From: Pseudomonadota bacterium
Lineage (GTDB): Bacteria > Pseudomonadota > Alphaproteobacteria > Rhodospirillales > Magnetospirillaceae
DNA: 64,000 nt
NCBI GenBank assembly: GCA_021781575.1
Contig: JAJXWP010000002.1
Location: forward strand, 144,302-208,301
Direction of reading: 5' to 3'
Of this stretch, positions 9,992 to 18,081 are shown piece by piece. Both the position numbers and the translations under genes were made by a program. Each line of letters starts with the position of its first letter. Positions within the stretch are counted from its first letter, which is position 1. The notes below the pieces were generated by a model, which was not told the origin of the DNA, ran no database searches, and worked only from the letters and a program-made list of their open reading frames with translations.

Positions 9992-10729
9992 TTACTTCTT
10001 CTCGTCGAACTTCAACGGCTGCCACCCCCCGGGGCCAAACGCTTCCAGGGGGGTGAAACGGGACTTGTACGACATCTTGCTGCTTTCGGCGATCCAGTAG
10101 CCGAGATAGACGTATGGCAGGTCCAGGCGCCGCGACTCATCGATCAGCCAAAGGATCATATAGGTCCCCAGACTGGCACTTGGGCAGGCGTTCGGGTCGT
10201 AGAAGCTGTAAACGGCGGACAAGCCATCACTCATGCGGTCGGCCAGGACCACCGCCTTCAAGGTGTTGTCCGGACTGCGGAACTCGACCAGGAAGGTGTC
10301 GATCGGGCTGTCCTCGATCATCGAGCGGTAGTCGTAGAAGCCCATCAGCGCCATGTCGCCCCCGGCGTGGCGTGCCTCCTGGTAGCGCGAGAACAGCCGG
10401 TATTGCTCGGCGGTCGCCCGCGCCGGTACCTGGCGGGCGATGGTCGTCGCATTGTGTTGGGCAATACGCCGCATGGTGCGATGCGGCTGGAATCCTTCGA
10501 CGACGATGCGGACGGCGATGCAGGCGTTGCAGCCTGGGCAGGCCGGCGTATAGGCAATGGAGTGGCTGCGGCGGAACCCGGCGCGGGACAACGCCTCGTG
10601 CAATACCTCGGCGTCCGGCCCGGACAGTTCGGTGACGATTTTCCGCTCCAGGCGGCCGGAAATGTACGGGCAGGGCAAGGGCGCCGTGGTGAAAAAGAAA
10701 TGCGGCCGCTTCAGCGGAATGTGATCCAT
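9992..10729 (-). CDS. bpt: aspartate/glutamate leucyltransferase (Bpt-type aminoacyl-tRNA-protein transferase)
   Basis: Bpt adds leucine from Leu-tRNA to proteins with N-terminal Asp or Glu, marking them for ClpAP degradation (bacterial N-end rule). The cysteine-rich N-terminal signature ACPGCNACIAVRI is intact. It is followed by the family blocks FSRYQEARH, SVYSFYDP-like AVYSFYDPNACPSASLGTYM and LPYVYLGYWIAESSKMSYKS. The length of 245 residues is normal. It is annotated as arginyltransferase in many genomes; the bacterial enzymes of this size are Bpt. It points toward parC, with the palindromic repeat in between. Confidence 0.9.
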   Translation of the reverse strand: MDHIPLKRPHFFFTTAPLPCPYISGRLERKIVTELSGPDAEVLHEALSRAGFRRSHSIAYTPACPGCNACIAVRIVVEGFQPHRTMRRIAQHNATTIARQVPARATAEQYRLFSRYQEARHAGGDMALMGFYDYRSMIEDSPIDTFLVEFRSPDNTLKAVVLADRMSDGLSAVYSFYDPNACPSASLGTYMILWLIDESRRLDLPYVYLGYWIAESSKMSYKSRFTPLEAFGPGGWQPLKFDEKK

Positions 10730-10880
10730 GTCCCAGGCTCGTTTCGCAGCGTGACCTCTCGTGGGTCGCTATCGCTTCGGTGCGCACCCCTGTTCAAATA
10801 TGGTGCAGAGATCATGGTTGCACCAGCGTGCCCCGGAACGCGGCCGCCAAGCACAACCACTTTGCGCAGTATAACCGTCT

Positions 10881-10894
10881 CCGCGTCACGCGGC
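10881..10894 (-). terminator. possible terminator stem after motB
   Basis: A short GC-rich hairpin (CCGCGT / ACGCGG) lies about 15 bases after the motB stop on the minus strand. It lacks a clear T tract, so it is only a weak terminator candidate. Confidence 0.25.
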
Positions 10895-10908
10895 TCTGGG
10901 AATGTAAG

Positions 10909-11973
10909 CTACCTTTTGAGATTGGCCTCGGTCGGCTTGGGCGGCGGCGGCAGGTCTTTGCCCGGCGCGGGCGGAATCGCGCCCGAGGCTTTCAATTCGT
11001 CCGGCAACTGACCGGTCTTGGCTTGCTCGGCCGAGACCGAGACGGTGGGTGGCGGCTGAGTCTGGCGCAGCAGCACGATGGTGATGCGGCGGTTGCGCGG
11101 ATTCGCCGGATTCGTCTTGTCCAGGGGCTCGGTGTCAGCCTTGCCGACGACCCGGTCGATGCGATTGGCCGGCACCCCGGACGCGAGCAGGACGCGGCGG
11201 GTGGCCAAGGCGCGGTCGGCTGACAATTCCCAATTGCCGTAGCTCGACTGCCCGATGAACTGCGTCGAATCGGTGTGGCCGGCGATGGAGATCTTCTCCG
11301 GCAATTGCTTGACGACCCGGGCCACCATGTCGAGCAGGGCCCGGGTGTGCCCGTACATGTCGGGTGAGCCGCGGGGGAACATGGCCAGGCCGTCCTGGTC
11401 GACGATTTGGATGCGCAGGCCTTCCGGCGTATCGTCGACCATCAGGCTGTCGGCCAGTTTGCGCAATTCCGGTATGGAGTTCATCGCCTGCTTGAGGGCA
11501 CCCTTCGCCCGCTCGAACTGCTGCTGTTCCCGTTCCGCGTTGGTCTTGATGATCTGCGCTTCGGTCAGCGCCTGGGCCTGTTGCAGCGTTTGGCCGCCTG
11601 GGCCGGCGCCGGCGCCCTCTTCCGCACCCTCCTTCGGCTCGGTCACGGCGTCACCACCCTGGCCGATGGAGGGAGGCGGCAGCGACAGGGCGAAGCTGGG
11701 CGTCGTCCCCTGGGACTCCATGGCTCCTTCGCCGACCGTCTTGCCGCCCAGCATGCCGCCGGCGCCGCTGGTCGATTCCGAGACCGTGGTTGGGGCGAAA
11801 TAGTCGGCGATGCCCTGCAGCTGCTCCTCGGTGACCGCGTTGAGCAGCCAGAGCAGCAGGAAGAATGCCATCATCGCCGTCACGAAGTCGGCATAAGCCA
11901 CCTTCCACGCTCCGCCATGATGGCCGGCGTGTCCCTTCTTGATCCGCTTGATGATGATCGGCTGTTCGGCCAT
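10909..11973 (-). CDS. motB: flagellar motor stator protein MotB
   Basis: MotB anchors the stator to peptidoglycan and carries the proton-accepting Asp. The N-terminus is a basic cytoplasmic tail (KRIKKGHAGHHGG) followed by one membrane helix. The stator aspartate D29 sits in the conserved stretch VAYADFVTAMMAFFLLLWLL. The C-terminal OmpA/peptidoglycan-binding domain is recognised by IAGHTDSTQFIGQSSYGNWE and RVVGKADTEP. The length of 354 residues includes a Gly/Pro/Glu-rich linker and a Pro-rich tail. The start lies 13 bases after the motA stop, so motA-motB form one operon. Confidence 0.93.
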   Translation of the reverse strand: MAEQPIIIKRIKKGHAGHHGGAWKVAYADFVTAMMAFFLLLWLLNAVTEEQLQGIADYFAPTTVSESTSGAGGMLGGKTVGEGAMESQGTTPSFALSLPPPSIGQGGDAVTEPKEGAEEGAGAGPGGQTLQQAQALTEAQIIKTNAEREQQQFERAKGALKQAMNSIPELRKLADSLMVDDTPEGLRIQIVDQDGLAMFPRGSPDMYGHTRALLDMVARVVKQLPEKISIAGHTDSTQFIGQSSYGNWELSADRALATRRVLLASGVPANRIDRVVGKADTEPLDKTNPANPRNRRITIVLLRQTQPPPTVSVSAEQAKTGQLPDELKASGAIPPAPGKDLPPPPKPTEANLKR

Positions 11974-11986
11974 CGCCTATGCGGGC

Positions 11987-12847
11987 TCAGTCGGGTGGCA
12001 GATTGGTGACGGTTTCTTCGAGTTCGGCGAAGCTTGGGCGCACATGGGGCGGCAGGCTCTTGCGGCCGAATTCGATGGAAACTTGTGGTGCATAGCCCAT
12101 CATGTGGGCGAGCAGACAATTCTTCATGCAGCTCAGGTATTCGGCTTCGGTCTTGTATATGATATCGAGAATGCGGCCGAATGGGGCGAAGAAGCCGTAG
12201 GACAGCAACACACCCATAAACGTGCCGCAAAGTGCCGCACCGATGAGGTGCCCCAGGACCTCCGGCGGTTCGGTGATCGAGCCCATGGTGTGAATGACGC
12301 CCAGCACCGCAGCGACGATGCCCAGTGCCGGCATGGCGTCGGCCATGGTCGTGACGGCATTGGCGATGAGCGAGATTTCGTGGTGGTGGGATTCGATCTC
12401 GGCGTCGATGATGGATTCCACCTCATGGGCGTTGTTGGTGCCGAGCGTGAGCAGCCGAAGGTAGTCGCAAAGAAATTCCCGGCTATGATGGTCGGATGAA
12501 AACTTTGGGAATTTCTGGAACAGGGTGCTTTCGTCCGGTTTTTCTACGTGGCTTTCTAAAGCCAGATCGCCCTTTGTCTTGGCCAGCTTGAACAGCGAAT
12601 AGAGCAGGCTGAGCAGTTCGAGATAGGATGCCTTGTTGTGTCGGGATCCCTTGAGCATCGTGGACATGGCCTTGCCCAGGCCGAAGATCACCGTTTTCGG
12701 GTTGCCGATGATGAAGGAGCCAATTGCCGCTCCCAGGATAATGAGCCATTCGAAGGGTTGAATGAGGACGCCGATCTCGCCGCCGTTACCCACATAGCCG
12801 CCGATGACGGAAACGATCACCACTGCCGCGCCAATGAGTACGAACAT
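11987..12847 (-). CDS. motA: flagellar motor stator protein MotA
   Basis: MotA forms the proton channel with MotB and pushes on the FliG rotor ring. The 286-residue protein starts with a membrane segment (MFVLIGAAVVIVSVIGGYVG), has a second at about 33-50 (FEWLIILGAAIGSFIIG), and two more at about 165-215. The last two bracket the conserved MPALGIVAAVLGVIHTMG and GALCGTFMGVLLSYGFFAP blocks. The cytoplasmic loop between pairs is long, as in MotA of the alphaproteobacterial type. GAGG lies 8 bases before the ATG. No chemotaxis or other flagellar genes lie next to it. Confidence 0.93.
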   Translation of the reverse strand: MFVLIGAAVVIVSVIGGYVGNGGEIGVLIQPFEWLIILGAAIGSFIIGNPKTVIFGLGKAMSTMLKGSRHNKASYLELLSLLYSLFKLAKTKGDLALESHVEKPDESTLFQKFPKFSSDHHSREFLCDYLRLLTLGTNNAHEVESIIDAEIESHHHEISLIANAVTTMADAMPALGIVAAVLGVIHTMGSITEPPEVLGHLIGAALCGTFMGVLLSYGFFAPFGRILDIIYKTEAEYLSCMKNCLLAHMMGYAPQVSIEFGRKSLPPHVRPSFAELEETVTNLPPD

Positions 12848-12902
12848 GCTCTACCTCTGTTGTGTCGGTCCTTCCGACATAGCTCCTTCGATGGGGGAGA
12901 AT

Positions 12903-12933
12903 GCTATAATTCGGCCATCTTGTCGCCAGTCAA
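12903..12933 (-). promoter_or_regulatory. candidate sigma-70 promoter for motAB
   Basis: Read on the minus strand, TTGACT at 12933-12928 is followed by 17 bases and ATTATA (12910-12905), or by 19 bases and TATAGC. It is the only promoter-like pair in the 200 bases before motA. Confidence 0.4.
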
Positions 12934-13047
12934 CAACAGGAAGCGTAAAAAAAAATGAACGGCGATGGCGGCCCTACTGGGAAATTTGATGGGACCGCAG
13001 GTTTGCTGTATTAGTCTCGGCGTGAGAAAGGAAGGATTGGCCACGCC

Positions 13048-13533
13048 ATGAGCTTCGATGCCCGCACTTTTCGCAATGCCTTGGGTTGTTTTCCAACCGG
13101 TGTGACCATTGTAACAACCACGGCAGGGGATTCCTCTCCGCTCGGAGTGACGATAAATTCCTTCTGTTCTGTTTCCCTCGATCCACCGCTGGTCCTGTTC
13201 TGCCTTGACAACAAGAACACTTGCCTGGATGCATTCAAGGCTGCCGGGTGCTTCGCCATCAATGTGCTGTGCCGCGAGCAGCGGGAACTGTCAATCCGTT
13301 TCGCCAGCCGGCTGGAAGGGAAATGGAAAGACGTGCCATACGAGACCTGGGCTGGTGGCGCGCCCATCCTGTCGGGATGCCTGGCGAATTTCGATTGCAC
13401 CACCGTCGATATCCGTGACGGCGGTGACCATCAGATCTTCATTGGCCGTGTCGAGCGGCTGCGATGCGCGCAAGATGGTGAACCGCTGGTCTATTACCGC
13501 GGTTCCTACGCCGATCTGCGTGACGAGGACTGA
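13048..13533 (+). CDS. flavin reductase family protein
   Basis: The 161-residue protein belongs to the FMN-binding split-barrel flavin reductases (HpaC/ActVB type), which reduce free flavin with NAD(P)H for a partner monooxygenase. Diagnostic blocks are the N-terminal FRNALGCFPTGVTIVTT, then SPLGVTINSFCSVSLDPPLVLFCLD, and the C-terminal GRVERLRCAQDGEPLVYYRGSY. The length is usual for a stand-alone reductase component. AAGGAAGGA precedes the ATG by about 12 bases. No oxygenase gene is adjacent, so the partner is unknown. It converges on ilvA with only 21 bases between the stops. Confidence 0.85.
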   Translation: MSFDARTFRNALGCFPTGVTIVTTTAGDSSPLGVTINSFCSVSLDPPLVLFCLDNKNTCLDAFKAAGCFAINVLCREQRELSIRFASRLEGKWKDVPYETWAGGAPILSGCLANFDCTTVDIRDGGDHQIFIGRVERLRCAQDGEPLVYYRGSYADLRDED

Positions 13534-13554
13534 GCCCGCGCCAGGTACAAGCGC

Positions 13555-14772
13555 TCAGTCCGCCGTGTTGCTCAGCAGCCGTGTCGGGTAGCCCGAGCGG
13601 CGCAGCATGTCGACGATTTCGCGTACATGGGCGACGCTGGTGGTTTCGATCACCGCGTCCAGTTCGGTGTATTTCACCGGGACATCGTGAAACAGGCGCT
13701 GGTGGGTGATCTCGATGATGTTGCCGTCGCCTTCGCCGATCAGCTTGGCGACGCGGGCCAGCGTGCCGGGGGCATCGGGGATTTCGATGCGCAGACGGGC
13801 CATGCGGCCGGCTCGTGCCAGGCCGCGCAGCAGAATCGAAGCGACCAGCCGGGCGTCCAGGTTACCCCCCGAAACGATCAGGGCTATGCGCCGCCCTTTG
13901 AATCGTGACGGATCGGCCAACAGGGCGGCGAGCGGTGCCGCGGCCGCCCCTTCCGCCACCAGCTTGTGGTTTTCCAGCATCATCTGCACAGCCCGTTCGA
14001 TGGCCGATTCCGCGGCGAGCAAAATTTCCGACACATGTTTCCGCACGATCGGCTGGGTCAGTTCTCCGGGCTCCTTGACCGCGATCCCCTCGGCGATCGT
14101 CTGCCCGCCGCAACGCGGCGCAATACCCTCCAGCGCGTCCTTCATCGAGGGGTAGAGCTCGCTTTGCACGCCGAGAATCTCGATGGCCGGGTTCAAAGTC
14201 TTGACCGCAACAGCGATGCCGGAAATCAAACCGCCGCCGCCGACCGGCACCAGAATGGCATCGAGGTCCGGCGCCTGCTCGTAGAGTTCCAGGCCGATGG
14301 TGCCCTGGCCGGCGATGACCAGCGGGTCATCGTAGGGATGGATGAAGGCATAGCCTTCCTCGGCCGCCAGCGCCCTGGCCCGCTGGCCCGCCTCGGTCAG
14401 CGTATCCCCGTCCAGAACCACCCGGGCACCAAGCTCTTCCGTCCGTTCGATCTTGGTGAACGGTGTGCCTCGGGGCATGACGATGGTGGCGGCTATCTGC
14501 AAGCGGCGGGCATGCCAGGCTACCCCCTGGGCATGGTTTCCCGCCGACATGGCGATGACCCCGGCTTGGCGCTCGGCCGCCGAGAGCGACAGTATCTTGT
14601 TGAGCGCGCCGCGCGCCTTGAACGATCCCGAGGCCTGCAGATTTTCCAGTTTCAGCAGAACCTCGGCACCGACCTGCCGGCTGAGGGTGGGGCAGGGGAC
14701 CAGGGGGGTGCGGACCACATGACCGGCGATTGCCGCCGCGGCCGCGCGAACACGAGCCAGGGAGAGTGTCAT
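13555..14772 (-). CDS. ilvA: threonine ammonia-lyase (threonine dehydratase)
   Basis: This PLP enzyme deaminates threonine to 2-oxobutanoate. The PLP lysine is K52 in ASGSFKARGALNK. The glycine-rich phosphate loop is LVPVGGGGLISGIAVAVK, and a C-terminal ACT domain (RLRIEIPDAPGTLARVAKLI) suggests amino-acid feedback. The length of 405 residues is typical of the short ACT-containing form. The longer open frame upstream is ignored because ATG 14772 begins the conserved N-terminus MTLSLARVRAAAAAI and overlaps the upstream gene stop by 4 bases. Whether its role is isoleucine synthesis or degradation cannot be decided from context. The symbol follows common usage. Confidence 0.88.
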   Translation of the reverse strand: MTLSLARVRAAAAAIAGHVVRTPLVPCPTLSRQVGAEVLLKLENLQASGSFKARGALNKILSLSAAERQAGVIAMSAGNHAQGVAWHARRLQIAATIVMPRGTPFTKIERTEELGARVVLDGDTLTEAGQRARALAAEEGYAFIHPYDDPLVIAGQGTIGLELYEQAPDLDAILVPVGGGGLISGIAVAVKTLNPAIEILGVQSELYPSMKDALEGIAPRCGGQTIAEGIAVKEPGELTQPIVRKHVSEILLAAESAIERAVQMMLENHKLVAEGAAAAPLAALLADPSRFKGRRIALIVSGGNLDARLVASILLRGLARAGRMARLRIEIPDAPGTLARVAKLIGEGDGNIIEITHQRLFHDVPVKYTELDAVIETTSVAHVREIVDMLRRSGYPTRLLSNTAD

Positions 14773-17090
14773 GGTGAGGGCTCCAGTACCAAGACCTGCG
14801 GCGGCGAACCGTCGCGCGGCAAGGTGATCGTTTCGCCTTGCCGCCAGGGGTCCAGCAGGTCTCCCCAATGCGGCGACAAGGGGCTTCCCGACTGGCCGGT
14901 GGCAATGACAAAGCGGCTGTCGTCAAGATCGGCCAAGTCATAGACCGCACGCATGCCGGCGCCATGAACGTTATGGAAGACCCCCGGCGCGGCCTCGAGG
15001 AAGGAGCCACGCTGAACGGTGAAGTCGTCGCCGCCGGTGGCCGCGGAGAGGCGCGTCATGGTGCTGAGCACGGGAATGTAGCGGTAGAGCATGGCGTCGA
15101 AAACCGCCTGATGGGCCTCGCCCCACTTCCACTGGCTCATGTCGGCGCCATAGCGCCGGGCGATGTCGTCAAGGGCGTGGTCGAGAGCTTCGGCCACCTT
15201 CTGCGCACAGTCCGGTGGCGTCCGTTGCCCCGGCGCCCCGCACCACACCGTTCGCCCGCTGAGTACAGCCTTGAGGAACAGTGGGCGGAGGCTGTGGAAT
15301 CTGCCGGCGTTTTCGCGCAACCAAGGGCTGAGCAGTTCCTGCTGCAGGCGCAAGGCCCAGGTCTCGAAGATCAGTGGCGCGGCCAGATCGGCCGACGTCA
15401 CGCCGCTCCATGTCTTGAGGATGGCGTAGGCGGCGGCGGCCCGCTTTCCGTGGGGCGGAAATTCCAGCAGAAGCGGCTTCAACTCCCGCGCCATCAAGGA
15501 CGTCTCGTCCATCTGCATGGACATCATATCGTCCACCGAATGGCGGCGGCGCTCGTTCAGTCGCTCGATGATGCGCTCGGCTCGGTACGGTTCAGGCCAG
15601 GTGCTGGTGAGCAGATAGGGATAGTCGTCCGGCACCACCTTGTTGTTGGCGTTGACGATGATGCCGGACGGGGGGTCGAACACGCGGGGCAGGGCATCGA
15701 ACGGGACCCAGCCGGTCCAGTCGTACTTTCCGCTCCAGCCGGGGCGGGGCAGGCTGCCGTCGCCATTCTTGCGGATGGGAACCCGGCCAGGCGACACCAT
15801 GCCGATATGGCCGTCCACATCGGCATAGGCGATATTCTGCTGCGGCGACTGGAAGTCCTCCAGCGCCGCATTGAACTCCGCCCAGTTGCCGGCGCGATTG
15901 AGGCGATAGAAGCTCTGGGCGGTGCGATCGTCAGGGTCGAGGGCCGTGGCCGACAGGGCCAGAAGTTGCCCGTCTGCCCGATCGCCGAGGAGATCCGAGA
16001 TGATCGGGCCGTGGCGGGTCTGTCGCACGGTAATGGTTACCGGGCTGCTCCCGTGCACCCTGATGAGTTCATCATGGACCTGAAACGGCGCCGCGCCATT
16101 GGGGGTCAGATACCCTCCGCCGGCCGGCTTTTCGATAAACAGATCCATCGTATCGCTGCTGGTGGTGGTGATCCCCCAGGCGATCCGCCGATTGTGGCCG
16201 AGAAGGTGGAATGGTACGCCTGGCACCGTGGCCCCCGACAGTGCCAGGCCGGGCGCCTCGATCACCGCCAGGTACCAGAGGATCGGCGCTTGGAAGTCGA
16301 GGTGGGGATCATTGGCCAGGAGCGGCTTGCCGGTCTCGCTGCGGTCGCCGGATACGACCCACAGATTGGACGCCAGCCGCGGCCGCAGGCTGTCGGGAAT
16401 TGCCCCCAGCATGTGGTCAAGCAGTTCGTCGCTCAGCCCCAGGGTGGTGGGGCCGCCGTGAGGGTAGGCCGGCCACAGGTCCGTCACTTGAGCGGGCGGC
16501 AACAGCCGGAGCAGCCGGGCGCGTAACAACTTGTCCCACCAGTTGCCCGACAGTTGCAGCGCCATCAAGCGGCCCCACACCAGGCTGTCAGCCGGCTTCC
16601 AAGGTTCCGGCGTAAAGCGCAGGAGCAAGAATTCGGCCGGCAGCGGGCCCGAGTGATGGGTCAGGTAGGCGTTGACCCCTGCCGCATAGGATTCCAGGGC
16701 ATGGCGAACCTCGGGGACGAGCAACTGGAAGCTCTGCTCGGCAAGCTGGTAAAGCCCGAGCGTGCGCATGAATTTGTCGGTGGGCAAGGCCTTCTCGCCG
16801 ATCACCTCGGCCAACCGCCCGGCACCCAGGCGCCGTTGCATCTCCATCTGCCACAGGCGGTCCTGGGCGTGGATGAAGCCGAGAGCGAAATAGGCGTCGT
16901 CGGCATTTGCCGCCACCAGGCGAGGGACGCCATACTCGTCCCGGGCGACGGTGACGGGTGCCTTCAGGCCTGGCAAGCGCAACGTCCCCTCCCTTGGCTG
17001 TGACGAGCCGGACAACCACCAGGTCAACCCGCCGACAGCCGCCAGGAGGATGATTGCGACGGCGACGGTCAGCTTCAGGATCGCTTTCAT
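14769..17090 (-). CDS. penicillin acylase family protein (Ntn-hydrolase)
   Basis: This is a 773-residue member of the penicillin amidase (peptidase S45) family. These enzymes are exported precursors that self-cleave and hydrolyse amide bonds, for example in beta-lactam side chains or acyl-homoserine lactones. An N-terminal hydrophobic segment (residues 5-27) acts as signal peptide or anchor. The alpha-chain has the block DEYGVPRLVAANADDAYFALG and HAQDRLWQMEMQRRLGAGRL. The catalytic serine S241 heads the beta-chain in SNLWVVSGDRSETGKPLLAND. Late blocks such as TGQSGSPLSPHWGDLLDPW are present. The true substrate is not deducible. The start ATG has no clear ribosome-binding site. It is coupled to ilvA by an ATGA overlap. 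Confidence 0.85.
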   Translation of the reverse strand: MKAILKLTVAVAIILLAAVGGLTWWLSGSSQPREGTLRLPGLKAPVTVARDEYGVPRLVAANADDAYFALGFIHAQDRLWQMEMQRRLGAGRLAEVIGEKALPTDKFMRTLGLYQLAEQSFQLLVPEVRHALESYAAGVNAYLTHHSGPLPAEFLLLRFTPEPWKPADSLVWGRLMALQLSGNWWDKLLRARLLRLLPPAQVTDLWPAYPHGGPTTLGLSDELLDHMLGAIPDSLRPRLASNLWVVSGDRSETGKPLLANDPHLDFQAPILWYLAVIEAPGLALSGATVPGVPFHLLGHNRRIAWGITTTSSDTMDLFIEKPAGGGYLTPNGAAPFQVHDELIRVHGSSPVTITVRQTRHGPIISDLLGDRADGQLLALSATALDPDDRTAQSFYRLNRAGNWAEFNAALEDFQSPQQNIAYADVDGHIGMVSPGRVPIRKNGDGSLPRPGWSGKYDWTGWVPFDALPRVFDPPSGIIVNANNKVVPDDYPYLLTSTWPEPYRAERIIERLNERRRHSVDDMMSMQMDETSLMARELKPLLLEFPPHGKRAAAAYAILKTWSGVTSADLAAPLIFETWALRLQQELLSPWLRENAGRFHSLRPLFLKAVLSGRTVWCGAPGQRTPPDCAQKVAEALDHALDDIARRYGADMSQWKWGEAHQAVFDAMLYRYIPVLSTMTRLSAATGGDDFTVQRGSFLEAAPGVFHNVHGAGMRAVYDLADLDDSRFVIATGQSGSPLSPHWGDLLDPWRQGETITLPRDGSPPQVLVLEPSP

Positions 17091-17220
17091 CGGTGAAGAA
17101 TGGCGTCGGCGCCCGGCGAATGCAATTCGGATGGAGTATCCCTGTGGAGGCGTCCGAAAAGATAGCCAGGCCGCCGCGACGCAGGCACAATGGTGGACCC
17201 GCGTGAATCGACGAGGCGCT

Positions 17221-18063
17221 ATGCGACGGAAACACTTCCTAGGGCTGGGGCCGAACGGCTTCCATCGGATCGCCTATACCGAATGGGGCGACCCGGCCAA
17301 CCGCCGGGTGCTGGTCTGCCTGCATGGACTGACCCGCAACAGCCGCGATTTCGAGCCCTTGGCGCAAGCGTTGGCCGAGGAATGGCGGGTCATCTGCCCG
17401 GATATGCCCGGGAGAGGCGACAGTGAATGGTTGCCGGCTAAGGCTGACTACAACTATCACCTTTACCAGAGCGATTGCGCCGCGCTGATCGCCCGGCTGG
17501 ATGTGGACCAGGTCGATTGGCTGGGCACATCCATGGGCGGGGTGATCGGCATGGCCCTCGCGTCACGCATGGGGGCCCCGATCCGCCGTCTGATCCTCAA
17601 TGACATCGGTCCGTTCGTCCCCGGTGCCGCCTTGCAGCGCATCGCCGCTTTCCTCGGCAGCGACCCGCGCTTCCGCAGCCTGGCCGAGGCGGAAGCGGCG
17701 CTGAGGAAGAGCATGACCACCTTTGGCATCCGCCAACCCGAGCATTGGCGCTTCGTCACGGAAGTCAGCACCGAACCCGCGGAGAACGGCACATATCGCC
17801 TGCGATACGACCCCGGAATCGCCGATACCTTCAAGGCGGCCCTCGACGACGCGAGCTTCTGGCCGTTGTGGGACAACATCCGCTGCCCGGTCCTGGTGCT
17901 GCGCGGCACCGAATCGGACCTTCTGCTGCCGGAGACGGCCGACGAAATGACGCGACGCGGCCCGAAAGCGGATGTGGTGGAGATTCCCGCTTGCGGCCAT
18001 GCGCCGATGCTGCTGGAAGACGAGCAGATCACGCTGGTGCGGGACTGGTTGGCAAGGGAATAG
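17221..18063 (+). CDS. alpha/beta hydrolase
   Basis: The 280-residue protein has the alpha/beta hydrolase fold: the oxyanion strand LVCLHGLTRNSRDFEPLA, the nucleophile elbow GTSMGGV with S104, an acid residue in RGTESDLLLPE, and the catalytic histidine in PACGHAPMLL near the C-terminus. The fold alone does not give the substrate, although an esterase or lactonase is likely. ATG 17221 is chosen over upstream starts because GAGG lies 5 bases before it and the protein then begins in normal family fashion. It is divergent from the penicillin acylase gene. Confidence 0.85.
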   Translation: MRRKHFLGLGPNGFHRIAYTEWGDPANRRVLVCLHGLTRNSRDFEPLAQALAEEWRVICPDMPGRGDSEWLPAKADYNYHLYQSDCAALIARLDVDQVDWLGTSMGGVIGMALASRMGAPIRRLILNDIGPFVPGAALQRIAAFLGSDPRFRSLAEAEAALRKSMTTFGIRQPEHWRFVTEVSTEPAENGTYRLRYDPGIADTFKAALDDASFWPLWDNIRCPVLVLRGTESDLLLPETADEMTRRGPKADVVEIPACGHAPMLLEDEQITLVRDWLARE

Positions 18064-18081
18064 GGGCCGGTCTGCCTGGAA

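Noticed and set aside
14838..16526. 562-codon plus-strand frame
   Set aside because: Shadow of the penicillin acylase gene; translation is low-complexity Arg/Gly/Ala without motifs.
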